NCBI RefSeq assembly: GCF_030540765.1
Contig: NZ_JAUOEL010000004.1
Coordinates: 310,001 to 374,000 of the forward strand
DNA length: 64,000 bases
Source: Flavivirga jejuensis
GTDB lineage: Bacteria; Bacteroidota; Bacteroidia; Flavobacteriales; Flavobacteriaceae
Reading direction: 5' to 3'
Shown: piece by piece, positions 26,625 through 35,094 of the stretch
Layout of the letters: every line of letters begins with the position of its first letter
Position numbering within the stretch: position 1 is the stretch's first letter
Program-made: the position numbers and the translations under genes
The notes under the pieces: model-generated
Seen by the model: the letters and a program-made list of their open reading frames with translations, nothing else
Database searches by the model: none
What the model was told of the DNA's origin: nothing

Positions 26625-29198
26625 ATGAATAAAAACCTACTTTTTGTTTTCGTTTTTGCATTTATTACCCATAGTAATGCACAAGACGAGCCATTTAACT
26701 GCGATTACAATGCTTATTTATTCCAGTATAACGATGTTTATGCTATAGATTTAGCATCTGGAAGTTCATACAATGTGGCAACCGATATTACCGAAGGGAC
26801 AATTAATGCAGCAGCATACAATCCTGCAGACGGATTTATTTGGGGATCGTTAAGTTATCCGTCAAAATCCATAGTGAGAATAGGTAAAGATTTTTCAACA
26901 TTAATTTTTTATGTGGATGAATTATCTACAAGTGGACGTTACATTGGTGATATAAATACCCAAGGTGTTTACTATTTAAAAGGTGGGGGAACAACCTACT
27001 ATACCATAGATGTAAATCCGAATTCTGAAAACTATGGAAATCATATAGCTACAAACGATTTTTCCCAAAGTTTAAGCATCCATGACTGGGCGTTTAATGC
27101 TGTAGATGATAAATTGTATACGGTAGAAAAGAACACGAACAAATTATACCGTATAGACCCAGATACTAATATTATAGAGGACTTAGGAGAAGTGCCTATT
27201 TTATCTGGTTTAAATTATACTTATGGTGCTGTATATTTTGACGCATCTGGTCGTTTTTATGTATCAGCGAATCAAACAGGAACCGTTTATGTGATTCAAA
27301 ATGTACAGGATATAGATGGTACTAATGCTATAGATTCTAATTTATTTGCTTTTGGACCTTCGAGTTCTCAAAATGACGGAGCACGTTGTCCAACGGCACC
27401 AGTACCTCAAGAAGATTGTATTAATGGCATTGATGATGATGGAGATGGCCTTGTAGATTGTGAAGATCCTTCATGCTCTGGGTATGCTTCTTGTCCAGTT
27501 ATAGTAGCACCTATATCTAGTGGTAATGAAGGTGGTTTAGAGAGTAACAACAGACTTTCAGAACTTATTAATAAACGAAACTTTAACAGAGCAAAAAATA
27601 ATTACAAGTTTGATAAAGCATCAGCAAAACGATTAGTAAAATCTGCAAAGTATGGTAAAAAAGCAGGTAAAACAGGATTACAATTATCCGATTTTGTGCC
27701 CATAGAAACGATAAGCGAAGATTATATTATAGAATCGTCTCCAACCGATCTGTTAAACATTACCAATGCTACAGATATATATTCTGTAGACTATATGAAA
27801 GAAGATAAAGCTATAGCAACCATACTGGTTCTTAAAACAGATAGTGGTGTCTATGAACATACTAAATACATTTGTGATAGATTATTAGGAGCAGAATTAC
27901 TTTCGGTATCAACTATTGAAATAAGAGACCACAGTTTTATAAAAGCTTTAATTAGAAATGTTGATGGTTCTTTGGAGTTTGTACTCAGTTTATCGGCAAA
28001 ACCATCTAATGGTGATAATAACTTTGAGGTAGAAAGCCATTGGAATCTAGATAAATATGAAAGTAATGTGCCATTCTATAATTTTCAAATATGGTCTAAT
28101 TCATTAGATGATCTATTACACTTAAGTGAAGAGGTGGTACGATTATTAGACATTCAAAAACCAGTAACAAGTTATAATAGTTCGGCTCCTCCAACAGTAT
28201 TTGTTAAAAAAGGAAAATACCACCATGGTAAGTTGGAATTACAAATTGTAAATAGCAATAAGAGTGAATCTATTAATTTTAATGCAGGCTTAAGAGCTAC
28301 AGAAACTAATGTTTTAGAGAATATAACATCAACATTGAATTTAGATGGTAATTACATTACTAATATAGAAGTAGATACAGGGAGTCTATTTGATATTGGT
28401 TTTAGAATAGGAGACGGAATACAAACACCAGATGACTTGTTTATGTCTGATGGTCCCTGGGGGTATGATGATGCTTCTTCAGGAACAGAGCTTATTACCT
28501 ACGACATAGTACCAAATAAAGAAGCATTTGATGCTGCTGATTTCCCTATAGAGCGTAATATAGAGCTAATAGCGAATACTAATGACTATATAGCGGCTTA
28601 TCGTGCGTTAACACCTAAATATAATCCTGTAGATGTATCCAATTATAATAGCTTACAATTTAAAGCCAAAGGAACAGGAACAATGACTGTAAGATTAATT
28701 AAGGAAAGTATAAGTAATTGGGATGCACAATATAAAACAGACGTTGTGTTAACAGATAAATTACAAGACTATAGTATGCCGTTTTCTGAGTTTACATCTA
28801 CTAACGGTAATAATTTTACGACTCATGACATAACATCTATGATATTTACTATGACATCTGAAACGGGCGAGGAAGAAACTAAAGAAATGACCTTAGAACA
28901 ATTACGTTTTTCAACAAGTAAAGCCGTTTTAGTGGAATCATTAAATGATAAAATAGTTATATCTCCAAATCCTATGATATCTAATGCAACGTTACATTTT
29001 ACAAGTGAAGACTCAGAAAGCGTTGAATTATTGGTTTATAATCAATTAGGAAGCTTGGTGAAAAGGACGACACATGAAACTGTTGAAGGTAAAAATGAAA
29101 TAAAATTGGGCAGAATAGGATTAAACTTAGGAATGTATTTCTGCAGTATAAAGAGTAATACTAAAACTTATGACCCGATAAAATTGCTCATTGAGTAA
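26625..29198 (+). CDS. T9SS-exported multidomain surface protein, copy 1
   Basis: 857 residues. Signal peptide 1-20 (ends SNAQ). Residues 22-260 look like a repeat/propeller domain of the DUF6923 type (YNAYLFQYNDVYAIDLASG, NAAAYNPADGFIWGS). A cysteine-rich acidic module follows (DCINGIDDDGDGLVDCEDPSC), a calcium-binding-like motif found in many secreted proteins. A middle region of unknown type comes next, then a beta-sandwich resembling a carbohydrate-binding module (about 640-770; LQFKAKGTGTMTVRL). It ends with a type A T9SS sorting domain (VISPNPMISNATLHF to IKLLIE). A tandem paralogue lies 500 bp downstream. Shared upstream motif with the NO operon suggests control by the LytTR regulator. 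Function unknown; a matrix or adhesion role is a guess. Confidence 0.88.
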   Translation: MNKNLLFVFVFAFITHSNAQDEPFNCDYNAYLFQYNDVYAIDLASGSSYNVATDITEGTINAAAYNPADGFIWGSLSYPSKSIVRIGKDFSTLIFYVDELSTSGRYIGDINTQGVYYLKGGGTTYYTIDVNPNSENYGNHIATNDFSQSLSIHDWAFNAVDDKLYTVEKNTNKLYRIDPDTNIIEDLGEVPILSGLNYTYGAVYFDASGRFYVSANQTGTVYVIQNVQDIDGTNAIDSNLFAFGPSSSQNDGARCPTAPVPQEDCINGIDDDGDGLVDCEDPSCSGYASCPVIVAPISSGNEGGLESNNRLSELINKRNFNRAKNNYKFDKASAKRLVKSAKYGKKAGKTGLQLSDFVPIETISEDYIIESSPTDLLNITNATDIYSVDYMKEDKAIATILVLKTDSGVYEHTKYICDRLLGAELLSVSTIEIRDHSFIKALIRNVDGSLEFVLSLSAKPSNGDNNFEVESHWNLDKYESNVPFYNFQIWSNSLDDLLHLSEEVVRLLDIQKPVTSYNSSAPPTVFVKKGKYHHGKLELQIVNSNKSESINFNAGLRATETNVLENITSTLNLDGNYITNIEVDTGSLFDIGFRIGDGIQTPDDLFMSDGPWGYDDASSGTELITYDIVPNKEAFDAADFPIERNIELIANTNDYIAAYRALTPKYNPVDVSNYNSLQFKAKGTGTMTVRLIKESISNWDAQYKTDVVLTDKLQDYSMPFSEFTSTNGNNFTTHDITSMIFTMTSETGEEETKEMTLEQLRFSTSKAVLVESLNDKIVISPNPMISNATLHFTSEDSESVELLVYNQLGSLVKRTTHETVEGKNEIKLGRIGLNLGMYFCSIKSNTKTYDPIKLLIE

Positions 29199-29221
29199 CA
29201 TTGACAATTATTTTTAGACCT

Positions 29222-29254
29222 AAAAGGCAAAAGCATTATGTTTTTGCCTTTTTT
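29222..29254 (+). terminator. terminator of secreted-protein gene 1
   Basis: AAAAGGCAAAAGC pairs with GTTTTTGCCTTTT, followed by T residues, 24 bp after the stop codon. Confidence 0.8.
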
Positions 29255-29415
29255 ATTGATCTCGAATGACGTTAAAAAGATGTTTTAGTGTACTTCTTTT
29301 TCAATCTTTAAAAATTTTTTGATACGAGCCAGCCTGCTAGTTGCTAAGGTGTACCCACATCTTTTTTAAATTATTTTCCCTATAGAACTTTAATCTATAT
29401 AAACTACGACTGCAA

Positions 29416-29553
29416 ACTAAGGCTTGAGTATCAAACGATAATTAAGACACGAACCAGCCTGCCGAATGGCAGGTTGCACAAATTTATACGAATAGAAACT
29501 CAATGTATTTGAGATTTCTATGTCTACCATAAACACGAAGCAGACTTTCAGTC
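29416..29553 (+). repeat. 138-bp intergenic repeat, second copy
   Basis: Nearly identical to 19753-19890 from ACTAAGGCTTGA to CAGACTTTCAGTC, with no net length change. Internal hairpins: CCTGCC-GAAT-GGCAGG and the CTCAATGTATTTGAG palindrome. No coding frame. Diverged relatives sit near 5.6, 32.4 and 40.5 kb. Confidence 0.75.
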
Positions 29554-29624
29554 TAACAAAGCAAACCTGTAGACTTCCTGTCCATTCTTTAGGTGAAAAA
29601 TAACTAATCTAGGTAATACCTCCA

Positions 29625-29657
29625 TTCGTCTACACTTAATTTTCATCTACCGAAAAT
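29625..29657 (+). promoter_or_regulatory. TTCGTCKACACTT motif plus ACCGAAAAT before secreted-protein gene 2
   Basis: TTCGTCTACACTT at 29625 is 86 bp before the start codon; ACCGAAAAT follows at 29649. The 28 bases from ATTCGTC align without gaps to the second repeat before the NO operon (20330 onward). Confidence 0.6.
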
Positions 29658-29710
29658 AAAAATATAACCCCTTATAGTCATATAACTTTAGAGTATTAAA
29701 TACAACTATT

Positions 29711-32290
29711 ATGAAAAAAATACTACTATTACTCGTACTTATCTACACGAATGCCTATACACAAGATATTCCATTCAATTGTGATTATAATGCTTACTTA
29801 TTTCAATATAACGACGTGTATGCTATAGATTTAGCTTCGGGGAGTTCATATGCCGTAGCCACCGATGTAACCGAAGGAACTATTAACGCTGCTGCCTATA
29901 ATCCAGCAGATGGATTTATCTGGGGCTCATTAAGTTTTCCATCAAAATCTATAGTTAGAATAGGTAAAAACTTTTCAACGCTTATTTTTTATGTTGATGA
30001 GTTACCTACTAGCGGACGTTATGTAGGTGATGTAAGTGCCGAAGGTGTTTATTACTTAAAAGGAGGAGGAACGCCATATTATGCCATAGATTTAAATCCA
30101 GAATCTGATAATTATGGAAATTATATAGCAACTAAGAATTTATCACAAAATATAAGCATTCACGACTGGGCATTTAATTCAGTAGATGGTAAATTATATA
30201 CCGTAGAAAAGAAAACAAATATTTTATACCGTATAGATGCAGAAACAGGTAGTATAGAAAATATGGGTGAAGTCCCTATCCTTTCTGGTTTAAACTATAC
30301 CTATGGTGCCGTTTATTTTGATGCTTCTGGTCGTTTTTATGTGTCAGCTAATCAAACGGGGACCATATATGTGATTCAAAATGTTCAAGATTTAAATGGT
30401 ACAAATGCTATGGACTCAAATCTTTTTGCGTTCGGACCATCAAGTTCACAAAATGATGGAGCACGTTGTCCAACAGCTCCAGTACCACAAGAAGATTGTA
30501 CCAATGGTATTGATGATGATGGCGACGGATTGATAGATTGTGAAGATCCTTCATGTTCTGGTTATGCAGCGTGTCCTGTTATAGCAGCACCAACATCTAG
30601 TGCTAATGCAGGAGGATTAGAAAGTAACAACAGACTATCCGAGCAAATTAGTAAACGAAACTTTAATAGAGCAAAAGCAAGTTATAAGTTTGATAAAAAC
30701 ACGGCGAAACGTTTTTCGAAATCTGCCAAATATGGAAAGAAAACAGCAAAAGGAAGTTTACAATTAAGCGATTTTATTCCTTTTGAAACCATAGGAGAAG
30801 ATGGGGTTATAGAATCATCACCAACAGATCTGTTAAGCATAACCAATGCTACAAATGTATATTCGGTAGATTATATGAAACAAGGTGAAGCAGTCGCTTC
30901 CATACTATTGTTAAAAACAGAAAAAGGGGTTTACGAGCATACAAAATACATCTGTGATCGTTTATTAGGTGCAGAATTAATATCCGTGTCAACGATAGAA
31001 ATACGAGAACAACAATTCATAAAAGCACTTATAAAAAATGTTGATGGCTCCTTAGAGTTTGTATTAAGCTTGTCGGCAAAATCAGTAAATAATGATACAG
31101 ATTTTTCAATAGAAAGCCACTGGAATTTAGATAAGTATGAAACTAATGTGCCTTTTTATAACTTTCAAATATGGTCTAATTCTTTAGATGATTTATTAAG
31201 GCTAGGGGAAGAGGTTGTTAGACTGTTAGAAGTTCAAAAACCAATTTCAGAGTATAACAATTCAGCACCACCATCAGTATTTGTTAGAAAAGGAAAATAC
31301 ATTAATGGAAAACTTGATTTAGAAATTGTAAATACTAATAGAACAGCAACTGTAAATTTTGATGGTGGTTTAAGAGTCACAGAAACAAACACCGTTGAAT
31401 ATGTAGCCTCTTCTTTAGATTTAGATGGAAACTACATTACTAATATAGAACTTGATGCAGGAAATCTGTTTGATATTGGTTTTAGAATAGGGGATGGTGT
31501 AGCAACTCCAGACGATTTGTTTATGTCTGATGGTCCTTGGGGTTATGATGATGCAGCGCCTAGTACCACCGTTAATAATTATGAAGTTGAAGTTAATAAA
31601 GAACAGTTTAATGATGATGAATTCCCTATTGAGAGAAACATCACATTAAAAGCGAACACCAGCGAGTATGTTGCAGCATACAGAGCTTTAACACCAAAAT
31701 TTAACCCTATAGACCTATCTGGTTATAATAGCTTTCAATTAAAAGCCAAAGGAACAGGTACGATGATTATAAGATTAGTTAAACAAAGTGTGAGTAATTG
31801 GGAATCTCAATACAAGGCTGTGATAACATTAACAGATAATTTACAAGATTACAGTATCCCATTTTCAGAATTTAAATCGATTACAGATGAAGCTATGGCA
31901 GTAAATGATGTAACATCTGTCGTGTTTACGATGCTATCTGAAAGTGGCGAAGAGGAAACTAAAGAAATGACCTTAGAGCAATTACGCTTCTCGGTAAGTA
32001 ATACATTGTCAGTTGCAACTTTAAACGCAGACGATTCATTACAAATTACAGCCATACCAAACCCGATGAAATCTAATACTGAAATTCATTTTACAGCAGA
32101 AGCTTCAGAAGCAGTAGAACTGTTAATGTATAATCAAATAGGGCATTTGGTAAAGCAAATTGACTTTCAAACTGTAAAAGGTCAAAACAACATTAGAATA
32201 AAGAGAGACCATCTAAGTTCTGGAATGTATTTCTGTAAAGTGAAAAGCAAGTATAGAAACTATAAAACCATTAAATTACTACTAGAATAA
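29711..32290 (+). CDS. T9SS-exported multidomain surface protein, copy 2
   Basis: 859 residues, colinear with the protein at 26625 and by eye about three quarters identical, with the same order: signal peptide (ends NAYTQ), DUF6923-like repeat domain, CTNGIDDDGDGLIDC acidic cysteine module, middle region, carbohydrate-binding-like sandwich, and a T9SS type A sorting domain (ITAIPNPMKSNTEIHF to IKLLLE). The most divergent stretch is around residues 560-600 and the C-terminus. The pair arose by tandem duplication that included the upstream control region and the terminator. Function unknown; regulation as for copy 1. Confidence 0.88.
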   Translation: MKKILLLLVLIYTNAYTQDIPFNCDYNAYLFQYNDVYAIDLASGSSYAVATDVTEGTINAAAYNPADGFIWGSLSFPSKSIVRIGKNFSTLIFYVDELPTSGRYVGDVSAEGVYYLKGGGTPYYAIDLNPESDNYGNYIATKNLSQNISIHDWAFNSVDGKLYTVEKKTNILYRIDAETGSIENMGEVPILSGLNYTYGAVYFDASGRFYVSANQTGTIYVIQNVQDLNGTNAMDSNLFAFGPSSSQNDGARCPTAPVPQEDCTNGIDDDGDGLIDCEDPSCSGYAACPVIAAPTSSANAGGLESNNRLSEQISKRNFNRAKASYKFDKNTAKRFSKSAKYGKKTAKGSLQLSDFIPFETIGEDGVIESSPTDLLSITNATNVYSVDYMKQGEAVASILLLKTEKGVYEHTKYICDRLLGAELISVSTIEIREQQFIKALIKNVDGSLEFVLSLSAKSVNNDTDFSIESHWNLDKYETNVPFYNFQIWSNSLDDLLRLGEEVVRLLEVQKPISEYNNSAPPSVFVRKGKYINGKLDLEIVNTNRTATVNFDGGLRVTETNTVEYVASSLDLDGNYITNIELDAGNLFDIGFRIGDGVATPDDLFMSDGPWGYDDAAPSTTVNNYEVEVNKEQFNDDEFPIERNITLKANTSEYVAAYRALTPKFNPIDLSGYNSFQLKAKGTGTMIIRLVKQSVSNWESQYKAVITLTDNLQDYSIPFSEFKSITDEAMAVNDVTSVVFTMLSESGEEETKEMTLEQLRFSVSNTLSVATLNADDSLQITAIPNPMKSNTEIHFTAEASEAVELLMYNQIGHLVKQIDFQTVKGQNNIRIKRDHLSSGMYFCKVKSKYRNYKTIKLLLE

Positions 32291-32316
32291 CTAGTGGCTA
32301 CTCTAATTTGTTTTTG

Positions 32317-32350
32317 AAAAGGCAAAAGACGTAAGTTTTTTTGCCTTTTT
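32317..32350 (+). terminator. terminator of secreted-protein gene 2
   Basis: AAAAGGCAAAA pairs with TTTTTTTGCCTTTTT, 26 bp after the stop codon. Third member of the same terminator family. Confidence 0.8.
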
Positions 32351-32365
32351 ATATTTTAAAATGTT

Positions 32366-32440
32366 TAGACAGACAGAAAGTCTATTTCGTGAAACCAGCC
32401 AGGAGGCTGGTTCGTGTCAAAAGTTTTAGAAGCTGGAAAC
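32366..32440 (-). repeat. dispersed intergenic repeat, inverted diverged copy
   Basis: Read on the minus strand it gives CCAGCTTCTAAAACTTTTGACACGAACCAGCC in parts (CTTCTAAAA, ACACGAACCAGCC, AGACTTTCTGTCTG), the same order of blocks as the copies near 40.45 and 29.4 kb. Confidence 0.5.
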
Positions 32441-32524
32441 GTAATGTGTTAAATCATATAGTTTTATTTACATTTTGCACTAATAAATCAAAGGAGAAAT
32501 TTTATTACTTTAGTGGCATACAGG

Positions 32525-32706
32525 ACAATGTCATTAAGTTAAGGTGATTTATGTCTGTTCGAGCATTACTGAACAACAAAATATATTTTGTTGTGAAAGC
32601 AGCAAGCATAGCTTGTCGAGAACTCATCATTCTAACAAATAAAGAGGTTTCGATTGCGCTCAACCAGACAGTTGAGGTTGAAAAATCCTTAACTTAATGA
32701 CATTGT
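32525..32706. mobile_element. MITE-like element with 20-bp inverted ends and 9-bp target duplication
   Basis: A 182-bp non-coding element. Its ends are perfect 20-bp inverted repeats (ACAATGTCATTAAG... and ...CTTAATGACATTGT). Both flanks carry GCATACAGG (32516-32524 and 32707-32715), a perfect 9-bp target-site duplication. The inside holds an AACAAAATATATTTTGTT-type palindrome shared with the element at 41410. It lacks a transposase and must have been moved by one encoded elsewhere. Confidence 0.85.
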
Positions 32707-32788
32707 GCATACAGGAAATATAGCACGAACTTGATGTTTTTTTACAAATCATTAATCACAAATAAAAAAAACAACATTAGATTTTAAA

Positions 32789-33265
32789 ATGGCACTTAGA
32801 GAGGTAAAAAAAGAATTGAATAAAATGGACAAAACTGAAATCATTAAACTGATTTCAGACATGTACAAAAAAATACCGTCCGTAAAAACCTTTTTAGATA
32901 TTTTTTCAACTGGAGAAATAAAACTACTGGTAGAAAAATATAAAAAAGAAGTCGAAAAATATATTTACCCTAGCGGTAGAAATATGAATTTACGTGAAGC
33001 TGAAGCACGAAAATTAATCAGAACCCTCCGAAAAATGAAAATTACGGAACTTAATGTTGAATTGGAATTACACTATGTAAGTTGCTGTTTGGAAATTATT
33101 GAAGATTTTGGATATTGGGATGAGCGTTATTATATAGCATTAGAAAAAATGTTTGACAGTGCAACAAGCGGAATTTCAGAATTAGGATTAGAGGAAGAAT
33201 ACCAAGAAAAAATTAACTTAATTTCGGATAAAGCAAGTGAATTTGGAATAGAACTTATTTATTAG
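32789..33265 (+). CDS. DUF6155-like helical protein
   Basis: 158 residues, mostly charged helices, no signal peptide or membrane segment. The N-terminus (LNKMDKTEIIKLISDMYKKIPSVKTFLDIF) and the segment AEARKLIRTLRKMKITELN match my recollection of the DUF6155 family. No function is assigned to that family. It stands alone between a MITE-like element and the PagL gene, in DNA that looks accessory. Confidence 0.65.
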   Translation: MALREVKKELNKMDKTEIIKLISDMYKKIPSVKTFLDIFSTGEIKLLVEKYKKEVEKYIYPSGRNMNLREAEARKLIRTLRKMKITELNVELELHYVSCCLEIIEDFGYWDERYYIALEKMFDSATSGISELGLEEEYQEKINLISDKASEFGIELIY

Positions 33266-33533
33266 TTTTAATAAAACCTTACATTTATGCCATGGATATA
33301 AAACTGACCGAAGTAGAAAAAAATAAAAACCAGTGCATAAACCGCCACCGTCATATAAAAAATAATCAGATAGTTAGCTTAATCAAATGTTAGTATACAT
33401 TTGCTATGTCTTATTTTCCTCCTCGATAAAAAAGTGTAACAGGATGGGAAATACTCGCACACAAAACCGCACTATTATACATAAACGCTGTTCACATATT
33501 TATTCCTAAAAAAATCCCTATATAATTTTATTT
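33266..33533. other. intergenic stretch before the PagL gene
   Basis: No gene seen. A short block near 33379-33420 (TCAAATGTTAGTATACATTTGC, in parts; CTATGTCTTATTTT) is similar to 36217-36255 before the Ig-repeat gene. Confidence 0.35.
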
Positions 33534-34793
33534 ATGATAAACAGACTAACCTTTCTATTGTTCTTGAGTGTTTTAATTTCGACAGGACAAGGAAATGATT
33601 CTAATTTATTTAGTATTACTCCAGAAATTCTTATTGGTATTACAGGAGAACCAAATACTAACTTTCCAGATAGAGGTCTTCAAAAACAAGTCTTTATGAG
33701 TTTAGGCTGGCATCACACAAAATATACAAAAGAATGGGCTTCATACCTGAAAGTTCAGAAAACAGGTATAAATATAGGATACGCTAATCTAGGGAACAAA
33801 GCGCAACTAGGAGATATTTTTACACTACAACCTTTTTTAGAATTCAATGCTTTTAAATGTAAAGATATAAACCTGTATTTAGGCACAGGAATTTCTTATC
33901 TTACTAAAAAACACCACCCAATTACAAACGAATTTAATAAAGCAGTATCTACAGATTTTACTTGGTCATTTAGACTATTTATGTATTATAACATGATAAA
34001 ATCTAAACAAGTTAATTGGCGAATTGGATTGGGATATGCCCATAATTCTAACGGACATACAAAATTGCCAAACCAAGGTTACAACGCTTTTTTATTTAGT
34101 GTTGGAGCAGAAATAAAAACCTCTAAAAATTTGTCAAAAAATGCAACACCTATAAAAATATCTGAAAGGACTATTTCTGATTATTTTTCAATACGTTATG
34201 GTTATGGTCTAAATGTACTTTCTGAAGTTTTTGATGATAAAGAAAGTGTATATACTATCTCTGGCGATTACGGTAAGGTATACAACAATGTATTAAAACT
34301 TGGTCTGGGGGCATATTTCAGGTTTTATGAAGCGTATTACAATTATATTACAAATAATGAATCTCTAGTTCAAGATGGCAGAGAATTTTCAGGCTTAAAG
34401 TCTAATGCATTTACCAATGCTTTAAACGTTGGCATAACAGCCAATAGCGAATTATTATTAAATCATTTTGGAATAGACTTACAGGTGGGTATAAACATTT
34501 ATAAACCAGCATATAAAATTGATTGGCGTATTAATCAAGGTTGGGGAGATGTACCAAGAGTTATTACCGAAAGCGGTGGTTATTATAAACTCGGTAATTT
34601 AGATGAGTCTTACTACAAAGTTAAGCGTACAATATCTGCTCGATTAGGACTAAAATATTACCTGATAGGAACTGCTAAAAGACCTGTTAACAATCTTTAC
34701 ACGGGTGTTTTTATAAATTCAAATCTTGGACAAGCAGATTTTACAGAATTAGCCGTAGGTTATGTGAAAACCTTTAAATCCAGAAGTAGATGA
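33534..34793 (+). CDS. acyloxyacyl hydrolase / lipid A 3-O-deacylase (PagL-like)
   Basis: 419 residues with a signal peptide (MINRLTFLLFLSVLISTGQG). Residues about 40-195 form an outer-membrane barrel with the PagL signature AHNSNGH, giving the catalytic H170 and S172 next to N173. PagL removes the 3-O acyl chain from lipid A in the outer membrane. Typical PagL is about 170-190 residues. The second half (200-419), also strand-rich (RYGYGLNVLSEVF, ISARLGLKYYLIG), could be a second barrel repeat or extension: GYGLNVLSE echoes the start of the first half. Transcribed alone. Confidence 0.78.
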   Translation: MINRLTFLLFLSVLISTGQGNDSNLFSITPEILIGITGEPNTNFPDRGLQKQVFMSLGWHHTKYTKEWASYLKVQKTGINIGYANLGNKAQLGDIFTLQPFLEFNAFKCKDINLYLGTGISYLTKKHHPITNEFNKAVSTDFTWSFRLFMYYNMIKSKQVNWRIGLGYAHNSNGHTKLPNQGYNAFLFSVGAEIKTSKNLSKNATPIKISERTISDYFSIRYGYGLNVLSEVFDDKESVYTISGDYGKVYNNVLKLGLGAYFRFYEAYYNYITNNESLVQDGREFSGLKSNAFTNALNVGITANSELLLNHFGIDLQVGINIYKPAYKIDWRINQGWGDVPRVITESGGYYKLGNLDESYYKVKRTISARLGLKYYLIGTAKRPVNNLYTGVFINSNLGQADFTELAVGYVKTFKSRSR

Positions 34794-35094
34794 TTGAATG
34801 TAAAAATTCTCCGATCCTTGGATTGGGATTTCCAATTTATGACTCTTTTGGAACCATCAGAACTGCCTTTTTTTGAAGTTCTGGGTGAGACAAAAATCGA
34901 ATTTTGTTATTTGAGGAATAAAACGCTGACTATTAATAACTCAAAAACTAAATTCATAAATAGAATTTAAAAGAATATTTCAAACTTTAATTTATACAAG
35001 TAAGTTGTGTCAAATATTGGTAATAATTTGACGCAACCTAATAATTTGACGCAACCTATAAGTGAATTTCACATCTACTTGATAAAGTATAAAT
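34794..35094. other. intergenic region with hairpin and repeated TTTGACGCAACC
   Basis: A hairpin at 34858-34883 (CAGAACT ... AGTTCTG) is related to that at 20069. TAATTTGACGCAACCTA occurs twice in tandem at about 35021-35060, the second copy forming part of the lipoprotein promoter block. Confidence 0.55.
35043..35077 (+). promoter_or_regulatory. promoter-like block shared with the lipoprotein gene at 4810
   Basis: TTTGACGCAACC, 14 bases, then ACATCTA, before the start at 35095. Identical block order and spacing to the minus-strand leader at 5397-5430. Here TTTGACGCAACC is duplicated 19-20 bp further upstream. Confidence 0.5.

Larger units (their letters stand above)
29199..29710. other. intergenic region between the two secreted-protein genes
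   Basis: No gene seen. Contents: terminator at 29222, a partial repeat copy at about 29285-29345, a 138-bp repeat at 29416-29553 nearly identical to 19753-19890, and the regulatory motif at 29625-29657. Confidence 0.6.
32291..32788. other. non-coding region after secreted-protein gene 2
   Basis: Holds the terminator, an inverted repeat copy and the MITE-like element. Just left of the element, GGAGAAATTTTATTACTTTAG resembles the promoter-like blocks at 41.37 and 45.43 kb, in parts (TTACT, TTAG). I see no credible gene. Confidence 0.5.

Noticed and set aside
32341-32547. Open frame of 68 codons after secreted-protein gene 2
   Set aside because: It runs through a terminator, a dispersed repeat and the end of a MITE; composition does not look coding.
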